DNA of 64,000 nucleotides from Sphingopyxis sp. H053 (GTDB lineage: Bacteria > Pseudomonadota > Alphaproteobacteria > Sphingomonadales > Sphingomonadaceae), in assembly GCF_001468225.1 (NCBI RefSeq), contig NZ_LNRU01000016.1, positions 1 to 64,000 on the forward strand. Reading direction: 5' to 3'. Within the stretch, counting starts at the first letter, position 1, and every line of letters starts with the position of its first letter. Shown here piece after piece: positions 16,670-25,430 of this stretch. Under the pieces are notes generated by a model. That model was not told the DNA's origin, searched no databases, and worked only from the letters and a program-made list of their open reading frames with translations. A program made the position numbers and the translations under genes.

Positions 16670-17542
16670 TCAGCGTGAAAGGGGCGGCTGAGAAACATCC
16701 GGGACATGTGTGTCGAACCAGTCGATCAGATCGCCCAGCACCGCGTCGCGTTCGGGCTCGTTGTAGATTTCGTGGAACAGGCCGGGATAGATTTCGAGGC
16801 GCTTGTCGGCCGAGCCGACATTGTCGAACAAATAGCGCGACCCCGCCGGGGCGGTGAGCCGGTCGGCCTCGCCGTGCTGGATCAGGATCGGCAGCTTGAT
16901 CTTTGGCGCGTCGGCCTGCGCGACCGCCATCGCATCCATGAACTCCTTGCCGAGCCTTGCGCCGATCTTGCCCTCATAGACGAGCGGATCGGCCTGATAG
17001 GCGGCGACCACTTGCGGGTCGCGGCTGACGCCATTGGCATCGAGCGAGAGCACGCCGAGGCGCGGGAAGAAGCGCGAGAGAAAGCGGCTGATCCAGACGG
17101 TGAAGCGCGACGGCGGTTCGGCGGGCAGGATCGCGGGACCGGACACCGCGGCCGCGACAAAAGCATTTTGGCGCTCGACAAGGAACAAGGTCGCGATCAG
17201 CCCGCCCATGCTGTGCCCGAGCAGCAGGCGCGGCGTATCGGCATGGTTGATTTCGACGAGCGTCAGCAGTTCGGCCATGCCGTCGAGAAAGGCGGAAAAG
17301 CGCGGGACAAAACCGCCCTCCCCATCCGAATTGCCGTGCCCCCAATGGTCGACCGCATAGATGGCATAGCCTGCGTCGATCAGCCGCTTGGCGACATATT
17401 CGTAGCGCCCGGCGTGTTCGGCATAGCCGTGCGCGAGCAAGACGATCGCACGCGGGCGCCCTTTGGGCAGCCAGTGGGTGACGTGGAGCTTTGCCCCCGC
17501 GCCCGCAGATCCTGCCGGCAGGATCACCGCCCCCGCCGCCAT
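16670..17542 (-). CDS. Monoacylglycerol lipase-like alpha/beta hydrolase
   Basis: The 290-residue serine hydrolase belongs to the lysophospholipase/monoglyceride-lipase type: IVLLAHGYAEHAGRYEYVAK and YAVDHWGHGNSDGEGG are typical. The nucleophile is S111 in LLLGHSMGGLIATLF. The acid lies in LIQHGEADRLTAP and the histidine in GLFHEIYNEPE. It is the last gene of the glycerolipid operon, starting two bases after the patatin stop. I infer that it releases fatty acid from monoacylglycerol produced by that operon's lipid turnover. In mycobacteria a lipase also ends the equivalent acyltransferase cluster. Confidence 0.9.
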   Translation of the reverse strand: MAAGAVILPAGSAGAGAKLHVTHWLPKGRPRAIVLLAHGYAEHAGRYEYVAKRLIDAGYAIYAVDHWGHGNSDGEGGFVPRFSAFLDGMAELLTLVEINHADTPRLLLGHSMGGLIATLFLVERQNAFVAAAVSGPAILPAEPPSRFTVWISRFLSRFFPRLGVLSLDANGVSRDPQVVAAYQADPLVYEGKIGARLGKEFMDAMAVAQADAPKIKLPILIQHGEADRLTAPAGSRYLFDNVGSADKRLEIYPGLFHEIYNEPERDAVLGDLIDWFDTHVPDVSQPPLSR

Positions 17543-17544
17543 AC

Positions 17545-19014
17545 TCAGCGAACCGCTTTCTTCAGCGCCGCGCTGCGATGCCCGGGGCCGTCGTCGCCCG
17601 CCTTGTCGATCTTGGCCAATATGGCTTCGAGCGCACGGCTGATCGCGGTCTGGGTGCGCACCATCTCGACCTTCGGCCATGCGGTGCGTTCGCCCGTGTC
17701 GATCAGTTCGTCGATATCCTCCTGCGCGAGATCGGACAGGATCTTCGTCGGCGACCAGAATTTGGGCGGGCGGATGATGTTGATATCGCCGGTATATTCC
17801 TGATTGATCACCGACCGCGCCATGTTCGCGAGGCTGTTGAGCGGCGGAATCAGCTCGAGCGGCTTCTGGAAAATCACCATGTTCGCGTTGAGCCACGCCT
17901 TGAAGGTCGCCATCGACGCGTGCTGGATCGCCTCGATCGGCGCCATCTGCTTGCGCGTGTCGGTCGCGAAGGGCAGCGCGATCGGGTTCGCCTGGCTGAC
18001 GATATGATGGTTGACCCCGTAAAGGCGTTCGAGCCGCTTGGTCGGAATGTCGTGCGTCACCGAGCCGTCGACCCAGCGCCGGTCGGGCTGATACGGGATG
18101 CGCTCGCCCTTGTCGTCGCGCGCCATCAGCATCACCGGCGGGAAGACGCCAGGCACCGCGCACGACGCGAGCACGGCTTCGCGGATCAGCACATTGGGCG
18201 CGGTGATCGCGTTCAAAAGCCGGCCGTTCTGATGCTTTTCGGCGGGCGCGACCGAAACGTTGAGGTGGCGGCCGCTGATCTCATAGGCTTCCTGAAAGGT
18301 CAGGTCGGGGATCAGGTCGGCGAGGCGCTCGCGCACCTCGTCGGGCGCGAGGCGCCTTTGTTCGGGATCGCGAGCGGGATTGGCGAGGCGGTTGCTTTCG
18401 AGGAAGGCGCCGATGTCGGCGTTCTTGCGCGTGCAGACGATCGCGGCGACGATCGACCCGCCGCTCGCGCCCGACATGATCGCGGGCAGGACGCCTTCTT
18501 CCCAGAGAGCCTTCACGACACCGATATGGAAGAAGAGGAAGCTGCCCGAACCCGAGAGCAGCAGCGCCGAGCGGCCGTAGCAATGCTGGGCGCGGCGGAA
18601 GAAGTCGCGCTTTTCCTCGCGGCTGATGCTGCGCGCGGCGGCGATCTTGTCGAGCGATGCGACGACCTCGGCGACATAATCCTCGACCAGCTTTTTCGTC
18701 CCGAAGCGCGCCTTTTGATACAGCCGCTCGTGCCCCATGCCGTCGATATTGCCGTGGATGCCTTCGTTGAGGACGAAGAGCAGCCCCTTGACGTCACCCG
18801 CGGCCGACAGCTTGCGCAGTTTTTCGAGCCGCGCGCGGATCGCCTTGTAATCGAAATGCTTGCTTTCGTCGGCGTCGCGCCACGCCTGCAATCCAGATTT
18901 CCGGTCATGTTCGCGAGCCGCCTTGGCCCATGCGATATAGTCGGGTGCGGTCACAAGATCGCGGTCGGCGCTGAGCGTCGGGGTGAAAAGCATTCGGTAA
19001 TCCTGCGAGAGCAT
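17545..19014 (-). CDS. Patatin-like phospholipase/triacylglycerol lipase with DUF3336 N-terminus
   Basis: The 489-residue protein has a DUF3336-type helical N-terminus (residues 20-150, AWKAA/REHDRKSGLQAWR style) and then a patatin domain. The patatin domain shows the glycine-rich oxyanion loop SGSGSFLFFHIGVVKALWEE (about 155-175), the nucleophile serine in MSGASGGSIVAAIV (about 181) and the catalytic aspartate in VDGSVTHDIP (about 318). The dyad is Ser-Asp. DUF3336-patatin proteins are the family of yeast Tgl3/4 triacylglycerol lipases. It lies three bases after WS/DGAT and two before the lipase gene, consistent with a neutral-lipid operon. Confidence 0.9.
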   Translation of the reverse strand: MLSQDYRMLFTPTLSADRDLVTAPDYIAWAKAAREHDRKSGLQAWRDADESKHFDYKAIRARLEKLRKLSAAGDVKGLLFVLNEGIHGNIDGMGHERLYQKARFGTKKLVEDYVAEVVASLDKIAAARSISREEKRDFFRRAQHCYGRSALLLSGSGSFLFFHIGVVKALWEEGVLPAIMSGASGGSIVAAIVCTRKNADIGAFLESNRLANPARDPEQRRLAPDEVRERLADLIPDLTFQEAYEISGRHLNVSVAPAEKHQNGRLLNAITAPNVLIREAVLASCAVPGVFPPVMLMARDDKGERIPYQPDRRWVDGSVTHDIPTKRLERLYGVNHHIVSQANPIALPFATDTRKQMAPIEAIQHASMATFKAWLNANMVIFQKPLELIPPLNSLANMARSVINQEYTGDINIIRPPKFWSPTKILSDLAQEDIDELIDTGERTAWPKVEMVRTQTAISRALEAILAKIDKAGDDGPGHRSAALKKAVR

Positions 19015-19017
19015 GGT

Positions 19018-20574
19018 CTATTTTCTGGGAGTCTTGCCGGTTGCGTTCGCTTTAGCAACCGGTTTCACCTTGGGCTTCGCGGCAGGTTTCTGGACGGCTT
19101 TCGGTTTCGGCTTGGGCTTGGCCACGGGTTTCGGCTCTGCCGTAGCGGCTTTGGGCTTTTCGGGCTTCGGCACCGCCGCCATCAGGTCGGCGAAACTTTC
19201 CTCGATGCATTCACGGAAAAAGGCGATGTCAGGCATCACCGCGCGTTCGGAGATGAGCGAGAAAGCGATGCGGCCGTTGTAGCTGGGGGTCGCGACGAAC
19301 AGCCCCATGTTGTTCGCGAGCGGCGCCATGCCGTGCTGCTGCACAAGCTGCGCGCCGGCGAGATAGAGCGGCACCTGCGCCCCCGGCACGTTCGAGATGA
19401 ACAGGTTCGTGCCGCGCACCGCGAAGCGCTCGCTGGTGACGAGCCGCGCGACCGCGGCCATCGTCGCGCCGGGGATATGCTGCGACAGGTCGGTCATGAT
19501 GCGCGCGCTGACGCCGGCCTTCGCCTCCTTCGCTTCGACCGTATAGTCGCGGATCGCCGCGAGCCGCGCGAGCGGATCGGCGATGTCGGTGCGGATCGGC
19601 ACGCTCATCGCCGACACCTGGTTTCCCGGTTTCGACGCCTTCCCGCCCTTGCCGCGCAAATTGATCGGCGCGACCGCGACGAGGCTGTCCTTCGGCAATT
19701 CCTTGTGCTTCGCGAGATATTTGCGCAGCGCCCCGCCCACGGTGGTGAGAACAACATCGTTGACCGTCGCGCCGGGCACCTTCTTGCGGATCTCGGCGAC
19801 ATCGGCGAGCGCCACGGTGGTCGCGTCAAACATCTTGTGCGGCCCGACCGGCACGTTGAAGCGCGTTTCGGGGACGCCGGCGGTCATGCCGCCCTCGGCG
19901 ATCGACCGCCTCGCCGACGAGATGATCGCGGGCGACATCTTCATCAGCGCGTTCATGAACTTGACCGGCGACTGCATCGACGCCGACCAGGCGCGCGAGA
20001 TCGTTTCGGCGCTCGACGGCGCCTTGCCCAGCTCCTCGACCGGCGGCGGTTCGGCTATCGCGGGGGTGCCCTTCGCATCGATGTCGCTCATCGCGATGAA
20101 GGCATGCGCGCCCGACGCGCCGTCGACCGCTGCGTGGTGGACACGGTGGAGCATCGCGAAGCTGCCCTTCGGGATGCCCGGGATGCGGTCGAGCCCCTCG
20201 ATGATATAGATGTCCCAGAGCGGCCGATTCATATCCATCGGCTTTGAGAACCAGCGCGCGACCGCGATGCAGAATTGCCGCCAGTCGCCGGGTTCGGGCA
20301 GCCGCGCGTGGCTCATATGCGCCTCGATATCGAAATGCTCGTCCTCGACCCAATAGGGATGGTCCATGTCGAATGGCAGGCGATGCAGGCGGCGCTTGAA
20401 CAGGGGCGACGTGTGAACGCGGCTTTCGACGTGGCGGATGATGTCCTTGAAGCGCACGAAGCCGCCGGGCGCGGTCGCGGGATCGTAGATATAGACCCCC
20501 ATGATGTGCGTCAGATTGTTCGCGGTCTGCGTGTAGAGGAATTGGGCGTCCTGCGCGCTGAGCTGTTTGAGCAT
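19018..20574 (-). CDS. Wax ester synthase/diacylglycerol acyltransferase (WS/DGAT)
   Basis: The 518-residue enzyme joins acyl-CoA to diacylglycerol or fatty alcohol to make storage lipid. The catalytic HHxxxDG motif is intact as HRVHHAAVDGASG near residue 143. The C-terminal ISNVPGAQVPLYLAGAQL matches the family motif near the end of the fold. AGGAGGA lies inside the 3' end of the preceding gene and fixes the ATG at MLKQLSAQDAQ. After about residue 470 a long Lys/Pro/Ala-rich tail follows (KPKPKPKAVQKPAAKPKVKP), uncommon for the family. It starts one base after the PlsB-like stop. Confidence 0.93.
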   Translation of the reverse strand: MLKQLSAQDAQFLYTQTANNLTHIMGVYIYDPATAPGGFVRFKDIIRHVESRVHTSPLFKRRLHRLPFDMDHPYWVEDEHFDIEAHMSHARLPEPGDWRQFCIAVARWFSKPMDMNRPLWDIYIIEGLDRIPGIPKGSFAMLHRVHHAAVDGASGAHAFIAMSDIDAKGTPAIAEPPPVEELGKAPSSAETISRAWSASMQSPVKFMNALMKMSPAIISSARRSIAEGGMTAGVPETRFNVPVGPHKMFDATTVALADVAEIRKKVPGATVNDVVLTTVGGALRKYLAKHKELPKDSLVAVAPINLRGKGGKASKPGNQVSAMSVPIRTDIADPLARLAAIRDYTVEAKEAKAGVSARIMTDLSQHIPGATMAAVARLVTSERFAVRGTNLFISNVPGAQVPLYLAGAQLVQQHGMAPLANNMGLFVATPSYNGRIAFSLISERAVMPDIAFFRECIEESFADLMAAVPKPEKPKAATAEPKPVAKPKPKPKAVQKPAAKPKVKPVAKANATGKTPRK

Positions 20575-20575
20575 C

Positions 20576-22915
20576 CTATCCTCCTGAACCGGGCAACCGG
20601 TCGGCAAGCGCCACGGTCGAGAGGCGCATCGTTTCCATGACGTTGGCGAGACCGCGCAGTTCCATCAGCAGCGCGCGGCGCGCGGCGAGGTTCGGCGGGG
20701 TCGCGTCGGTTGTCAGCCCCATATGGCGCATCAGCGACAGGCCGTTCGCGAAGAGCAATTTCCCGATCGCCGCCTCGCTGCTGATGCGGCGCAACAGCCA
20801 GGCCTGTTTGCCTTCGACGAGTGCCGCGTCGAGCAACGCCTGTTCGTCGACGACGTCGCCGGGCTTCGCGCGCGCGAGCAGTTCGGCGACGACCGAATAG
20901 GCCTCCGCAAAGGGAAGCAATATCGCGTGACCGACGACCGGCTGACACCGCCGGAGGAGCTGCGCGATGCCGCGATCACCGCTGGCGAGGCGGCGGTCCC
21001 ACACCGGGTCGATGCGCGTCAGCTCGGCCTCGATCGCGGCAAGATGCTCGCCCCGCGGCGGGTAGAAGAATTCGAATTTGAACAGGTCGCGCAGCCGGTC
21101 GATCTTCGCCCAGAAGGCGGCGGTCGCATCGCCGCTGTCGCCGTCGCGCAGCTCGAACAGCGCCAGCTCAATCATCGCGCGATCGAGGAAATGATGCGCG
21201 ATGATGTTGCGGTAATAGCTCGCCATCGGATGTTTGGCGGGGTCGATCGAATAGACATTCTCGCTGCCCGCCTCGTAGCGCGTCAGCAACCCGCTCGCGA
21301 CGAGCGTGTCGACCGTCGCCGAGAGCGCAGCATCGTCGCCGCTCTCGAGTTCGCTGCTAAGCCGAATGTCGCGCACCCGCGCCCAGTCGGTCACCGCGCC
21401 GATCGCGCCGAGCAGTTCGGCGGCGGTCGCGCCGCGCGGCGCCATGCCGAGCAGGATCAGGCACATCACCGAGGTGACGGTCAGCGGCGTGACGCGATTG
21501 GCCTCGACCGCGACGGCAAAGGCGATTGTTTCGAGCGCGCGTTTGTCGTCGGGGGCCGGCGCGGCGTCGATCACCACAGGATTGCCGATGTCGAGCCGGA
21601 TGCGGCCCGAAGGCTCCTTGAGGCTCTTCATATAGCCGAGGAACCACGACAGGCTCTCGGGCTTCTTGTTCCGGCCGGTCTGTTCGGCGGCATATTCCTC
21701 GACGTCGCGGATCAGGTCGAAGCTGGTGACGAAGGGCACGAAATGGACACCGCGCGTCCCGGTCGCGTGCGCGGCGTCGAGGACATATTTCATCAGACCG
21801 TATTTGGGCGGCATCAGCTTGCCGAGGCGCGAGCGCGTGCCCTCGAACGCCCAGCTCAGCGGGAAGCGCTTGGCGAGCAGCCACGCGATATAGTGGCGCA
21901 GCACGAGCTTGTAGACCGGCTGGTCCTGGAAGCTGCGCCGGATGAAGATCATTCCCGAGCGGCGGAAGAATTCGCCCATGACCGCGAAATCGAGGTTCGC
22001 CCCGCCGAAGCTGTGCAGCATCGGCAGGTCGTTCTCATAGGCAAGCCGGCTGGGTGTCGCGCCGTCGATATAGGTTTTGTGCGTGAAGAGGATCGCTGTC
22101 GGATGCTCGCGCAGGATCGAACGCAGCTTGGCAAGCTCCGTCGCGTCGATTTCCATTTCGGGCGCATAACCGCCGAACATCATGCGATCGAGCCGGGCGC
22201 GCAGGTCGAGGAACAGCGCCGAGGGCCGCGCGATCACTTCCTTCATCAGTGGCCGCGCTTCGCGGAAGAGATCGGCGACCGGGCGCCCGGTCTTCTCTGA
22301 AAGCTCGGCGAGCGCGGCGCGGAATTTGGGGCTGGTGCGCAGGCCATCGGCGACGAAACGCGGGACCTTGTAGCGCGTGCCGCGAATACCGCGCTCGGCA
22401 ACGTCGAGCGCAAGCGCGGCTTGCCGCGCGACGAAGCCCGCAAATTCAGGGCTCTCGGCGCCTTCGCCATCGCCGCCGCCGGTCTGCGCGCAGAAACGGT
22501 CGCGCAGCACATCGAGCGTTGCCGCTTCACCGACCAATATCTGGGCGCGGCGACGATCACGAAGCAGGATCAACCGCGACCGCAAAGGACCCGGATGACG
22601 CGGATCGCCAAAGATCAGGTGGCGGAATTTGAGCGCGCGCTCCTTGTCGAAACCCGGAATGCGCCACGCGACGCGCAGCGGCACGATCTGCCGCGACGGC
22701 GCGCCGCCGAGCCGCGCCCGCAGCACGTCGACGGGCAGCGCATGATCGCCGTCCTCGATGTCGAGGCTCGCCCACGCCGGCTCGTCATCGCCACTCGTCG
22801 CATGAATCCAGTCGAGCAACAGACGCTGCTCGACCCCATTGCGCGCGTCGATGATATAGAGCCGGTCGGCCGCCTGCTCCGCCACGATTGGGGTGCGGGG
22901 CGTTCCGTCGGCCAC
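20576..22915 (-). CDS. Glycerol-3-phosphate 1-O-acyltransferase (PlsB family)
   Basis: The 779-residue enzyme acylates glycerol-3-phosphate at sn-1, the first committed step of glycerolipid synthesis. The acyltransferase block is visible: motif I FTHKTYIDGATPSRL (HX4D, near residue 280), then GGANLDFAVMGEFFRR, motif III WAFEGTRSRLGKLMPPKYGL and VHFVPFVTSFDLI. It is long, like E. coli PlsB (about 800). The protein is probably membrane-associated. It is first of the three tightly linked genes PlsB, WS/DGAT, patatin. It is separated from the HAD-acyltransferase gene by 122 bases with an inverted repeat. I leave the symbol blank because paralogues are common in this group. Confidence 0.93.
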   Translation of the reverse strand: MADGTPRTPIVAEQAADRLYIIDARNGVEQRLLLDWIHATSGDDEPAWASLDIEDGDHALPVDVLRARLGGAPSRQIVPLRVAWRIPGFDKERALKFRHLIFGDPRHPGPLRSRLILLRDRRRAQILVGEAATLDVLRDRFCAQTGGGDGEGAESPEFAGFVARQAALALDVAERGIRGTRYKVPRFVADGLRTSPKFRAALAELSEKTGRPVADLFREARPLMKEVIARPSALFLDLRARLDRMMFGGYAPEMEIDATELAKLRSILREHPTAILFTHKTYIDGATPSRLAYENDLPMLHSFGGANLDFAVMGEFFRRSGMIFIRRSFQDQPVYKLVLRHYIAWLLAKRFPLSWAFEGTRSRLGKLMPPKYGLMKYVLDAAHATGTRGVHFVPFVTSFDLIRDVEEYAAEQTGRNKKPESLSWFLGYMKSLKEPSGRIRLDIGNPVVIDAAPAPDDKRALETIAFAVAVEANRVTPLTVTSVMCLILLGMAPRGATAAELLGAIGAVTDWARVRDIRLSSELESGDDAALSATVDTLVASGLLTRYEAGSENVYSIDPAKHPMASYYRNIIAHHFLDRAMIELALFELRDGDSGDATAAFWAKIDRLRDLFKFEFFYPPRGEHLAAIEAELTRIDPVWDRRLASGDRGIAQLLRRCQPVVGHAILLPFAEAYSVVAELLARAKPGDVVDEQALLDAALVEGKQAWLLRRISSEAAIGKLLFANGLSLMRHMGLTTDATPPNLAARRALLMELRGLANVMETMRLSTVALADRLPGSGG

Positions 22916-22940
22916 CGTTCAATGACGCTCCGCCAAAGAC

Positions 22941-23023
22941 CCGTTCGTGTCGAGCGAAGTCGAGACACCCCGAGAGCAAGCGCCGTCCCGATGGGCATCT
23001 CGACTTCGCTCGATGCGAACGGG
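22941..23023. repeat. Intergenic inverted repeat (CGTTCG...TCGAG type)
   Basis: The left arm 22941-22970 begins CCGTTCGTGTCGAGCGAAG and the right arm 22993-23023 contains ATCTCGACTTCGCTCGATG. It is the same type as 10276-10357, with arms swapped in sequence variant (GTGTCGAG versus GCATCGAG). It fills the spacer between two genes of the glycerolipid operon. Confidence 0.75.
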
Positions 23024-23037
23024 GAGGAAATGGGCCG

Positions 23038-24630
23038 TCATGTCTTAGCGGCTTTCCCGACCGCCTTTTTCTTGGGAGCGATTTTCTTGGCAGGTGGCTT
23101 CTTTTTGATGGCAGGCTTCTCAGGCGCCTTCTTGGTCGCCTTTTCCGGTTTCGCCTCCGGCGCAGCCTCGGTTGCCACCGATTCCGCCACGCTTTCCTCG
23201 GGCTGTCCCAGCGTGCGCAGGAACATGTTCCGCACGTCGCGGACATGCGTATTAATCGTCCGCGGGCTCCACTTCGACGTGTCGACCGGCGGCAGCACGG
23301 TGACGCGCACCGTCGCGGGGCGCATGACGAACTCGTTCTTCGGCGCAACGTCGGTAGCATTGTGAATCACGATCGGGACGATCGGCACGCCGGCCTGCAT
23401 CGCCAGATGGAACGCACCCTTTTTGAACGGCTCGAGTTTCGGCGTCAGGCTGCGCGTGCCCTCGGGCGAGATGCATATCGACTTGCCTTCGACCTTGATC
23501 GCATCGACCAGCGGCTCCATTGCCTTGATCGCGCTCTTGCCGTCGGCGCGGTCGACGAAGACGGTGCCGCCCCATTCCATCAGCTTGCCGAGGATGGGGA
23601 TGTCCTTGATCTCTTTCTTGCCCACCCCGCCCATGTCGCGGCGGATGAGCTTGGCGAGGATCATCACGTCCGCCTTGCTCTGATGGTTGAAGATGAAGAC
23701 GCACGGGCGCGAGGACCAGAGATGCTTCTCGTCCTCGACCTCCAGCTCGACCCCGGTGATCGCGGTCGCGAAATCGCCGAACAGCCCGATCGAGAAATTC
23801 GCCGCCTCTCGCTGCGAGCGTGTCAGCGCCCAGATCGGCAGTCCCGCGGCAAAGGCGCCGACGAGCGAGCCGGTGGCGTAGATGGTACGGGTATAATCGA
23901 CCCAGCTCGGCGTCCCGCGGCTCGCGAAGCGCTGGACCGGCCAGCCATGCTCGTCGGCGATTGCCTTGAGCTTCAGGTTCGGGTTGAGCGGCCGGGGTTT
24001 GCCAACGCGTTCGAGCAGTTCGATATCGTCGTCGCTGTCCGAATAGAAAAAGCTGTTGTCGAGATCGAGGCCATATTCGGCGGCGAGTTCCTCGGCCGCG
24101 AGCACCTTCCCTTCGCCGAAACACAAGGGCCGGATGATCTCGCCGGTGAAGACGCCGTCCTCGATCTCATAGGCCGAGCATTTGATGTCGGTGATGCCAA
24201 GGTCGCGCGCGGTCGGTTCGATCTGGTAGATCGTTGCCGACGAGATGATCGCGACGCGGTGACCTTTTGCCTGATGCGCCTCGATGATCGCGCGCGTCTC
24301 GGGATAGATTTTGCGCGCGATATGCTTTTTGTAGAGTTCCTCGCCGAATTCGATAAAGCTCTCTTCCTCGACGCCCTTCATGAATTTGGCGGCGCCCGAC
24401 ATCAGCCCCGAAAAACCGATGGTGCCGAGACTATGCTGCGCGACGACCTGCGCGGTCTCGGCGATTTCCTCCATCGACATTTCGCGGCGCTGGAATTTCT
24501 CGCGCAACATCGCGGTCGCCGAGTAGCCCGAGATGATCGTGCCGTCGAAATCGAACAGCGCGGCGATATGCGGTCCGGGTTCGGACGCCAGGACTTCTTC
24601 CAAATGCGGCTGCGGCCTCGGCACGCGCAT
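23038..24630 (-). CDS. HAD-IB phosphatase / 1-acylglycerol-3-phosphate acyltransferase fusion (PlsC-like)
   Basis: The 530-residue bifunctional protein has an N-terminal HAD domain with nucleophile AALFDFDGTIISG (D27, D29) and SDSDDDIELL (about 198-207). The C-terminal PlsC domain has IFNHQSKADVM (NHX4D, 315-321) and ISPEGTRSLTPKL (388-400). The same fusion is annotated plsC in mycobacteria. It could make phosphatidic acid and, by phosphatase action, lysophosphatidate- or diacylglycerol-type product for WS/DGAT. The last 50 residues are Lys/Pro/Ala-rich (PAIKKKPPAKKIAPKKKAVG). GGGGAG abuts the ATG with no spacing, so the GTG at 24624 (spacing six) may be the true start. Confidence 0.9.
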   Translation of the reverse strand: MRVPRPQPHLEEVLASEPGPHIAALFDFDGTIISGYSATAMLREKFQRREMSMEEIAETAQVVAQHSLGTIGFSGLMSGAAKFMKGVEEESFIEFGEELYKKHIARKIYPETRAIIEAHQAKGHRVAIISSATIYQIEPTARDLGITDIKCSAYEIEDGVFTGEIIRPLCFGEGKVLAAEELAAEYGLDLDNSFFYSDSDDDIELLERVGKPRPLNPNLKLKAIADEHGWPVQRFASRGTPSWVDYTRTIYATGSLVGAFAAGLPIWALTRSQREAANFSIGLFGDFATAITGVELEVEDEKHLWSSRPCVFIFNHQSKADVMILAKLIRRDMGGVGKKEIKDIPILGKLMEWGGTVFVDRADGKSAIKAMEPLVDAIKVEGKSICISPEGTRSLTPKLEPFKKGAFHLAMQAGVPIVPIVIHNATDVAPKNEFVMRPATVRVTVLPPVDTSKWSPRTINTHVRDVRNMFLRTLGQPEESVAESVATEAAPEAKPEKATKKAPEKPAIKKKPPAKKIAPKKKAVGKAAKT

Positions 24631-24718
24631 CTCCCCACCAAGCGGCTATATTGCCGCCTTTCTCTGCACGATGGCAGTAAAGATGGCGTTTATCAATGCG
24701 CCCAATTCGTGGTCCGGG

Positions 24719-25339
24719 TTAGGATGCGAGGGCTGCAGCCTCGCGCGCCAGTGCTTCGATCCGCGCGGGGTCGAGCGGGCCCGACGGCACGACCCAGCTG
24801 CCGCCGACGCACAGCACCGGCCCCAGCGCGAGCCACTCGGGCGCGGTCGCGGCGCTGATCCCGCCGGTTGGGCAGAAATTGATCCCGCCGAACGGCCCCG
24901 CGAGCGCCTTCAGCGCCGGGATCCCGCCGCTCGTCGCCGCGGGAAAGAATTTGAAACTGTCGAGCCCGAGGTCGAGCCCCGCCATGATGTTCGACGCATT
25001 GGCGACCCCGGGCAGGAAGGGGACACCGCTCGCCACCGCCGCTTCGCCAAGGCTGTCGGTGAGGCCCGGCGAGACGATGAATTCGGAGCCCGCATCGAGG
25101 GCGTCCTTCAGCATCCGAGTGTTGAGTACCGTCCCGGCGCCGACCACAGCGCCCGGCACCTTCTTCATCGCCGCAATGGCATCGAGCGCGGCCGGCGTGC
25201 GCATCGTCACTTCGAGCACCTTGAGCCCCCCCGCGACGAGCGCCTCGGCCATCGGCACCGCATCCTCGACGCGGTCGATGACGATCACGGGGATGACGGG
25301 CGCGAGGCGCATGATCTGGTCGATGCTTTTGTCGGTCAT
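24719..25339 (-). CDS. eda: 2-dehydro-3-deoxy-phosphogluconate aldolase (KDPG aldolase)
   Basis: Eda splits KDPG to pyruvate and glyceraldehyde-3-phosphate, the second step of the Entner-Doudoroff pathway. The class I aldolase features are clear: catalytic Glu in KVLEVTMRTPAAL, GAGTVLN, and the Schiff-base lysine in GLDSFKFFPAATSGG, then FCPTGGI. The start at MTDKSID (206 residues) fits the family; an earlier in-frame start lies within the upstream repeat. It is the last gene of zwf-edd-eda. Its spacer from edd holds an inverted repeat. Confidence 0.96.
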   Translation of the reverse strand: MTDKSIDQIMRLAPVIPVIVIDRVEDAVPMAEALVAGGLKVLEVTMRTPAALDAIAAMKKVPGAVVGAGTVLNTRMLKDALDAGSEFIVSPGLTDSLGEAAVASGVPFLPGVANASNIMAGLDLGLDSFKFFPAATSGGIPALKALAGPFGGINFCPTGGISAATAPEWLALGPVLCVGGSWVVPSGPLDPARIEALAREAAALAS

Positions 25340-25350
25340 TTCAATTCCTT

Positions 25351-25428
25351 CGTCGCCCCCGCGAAGGCGGGTGCCGCTATCAGTGTTGCGCATGGTTGCC
25401 AGCGGCCCCCGCCTTCGCGGGGGCGACG
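25351..25428. repeat. Inverted repeat in edd-eda spacer (CGTCGCCCCCGCGAAGG type)
   Basis: The left arm CGTCGCCCCCGCGAAGGCGG... (25351-25378) mirrors the right arm 25401-25428, with about 25 of 28 positions paired. A near-identical element occupies the zwf-edd spacer. Both could form strong mRNA hairpins that set different stability or expression for the three enzymes. Confidence 0.8.
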
Positions 25429-25430
25429 AG

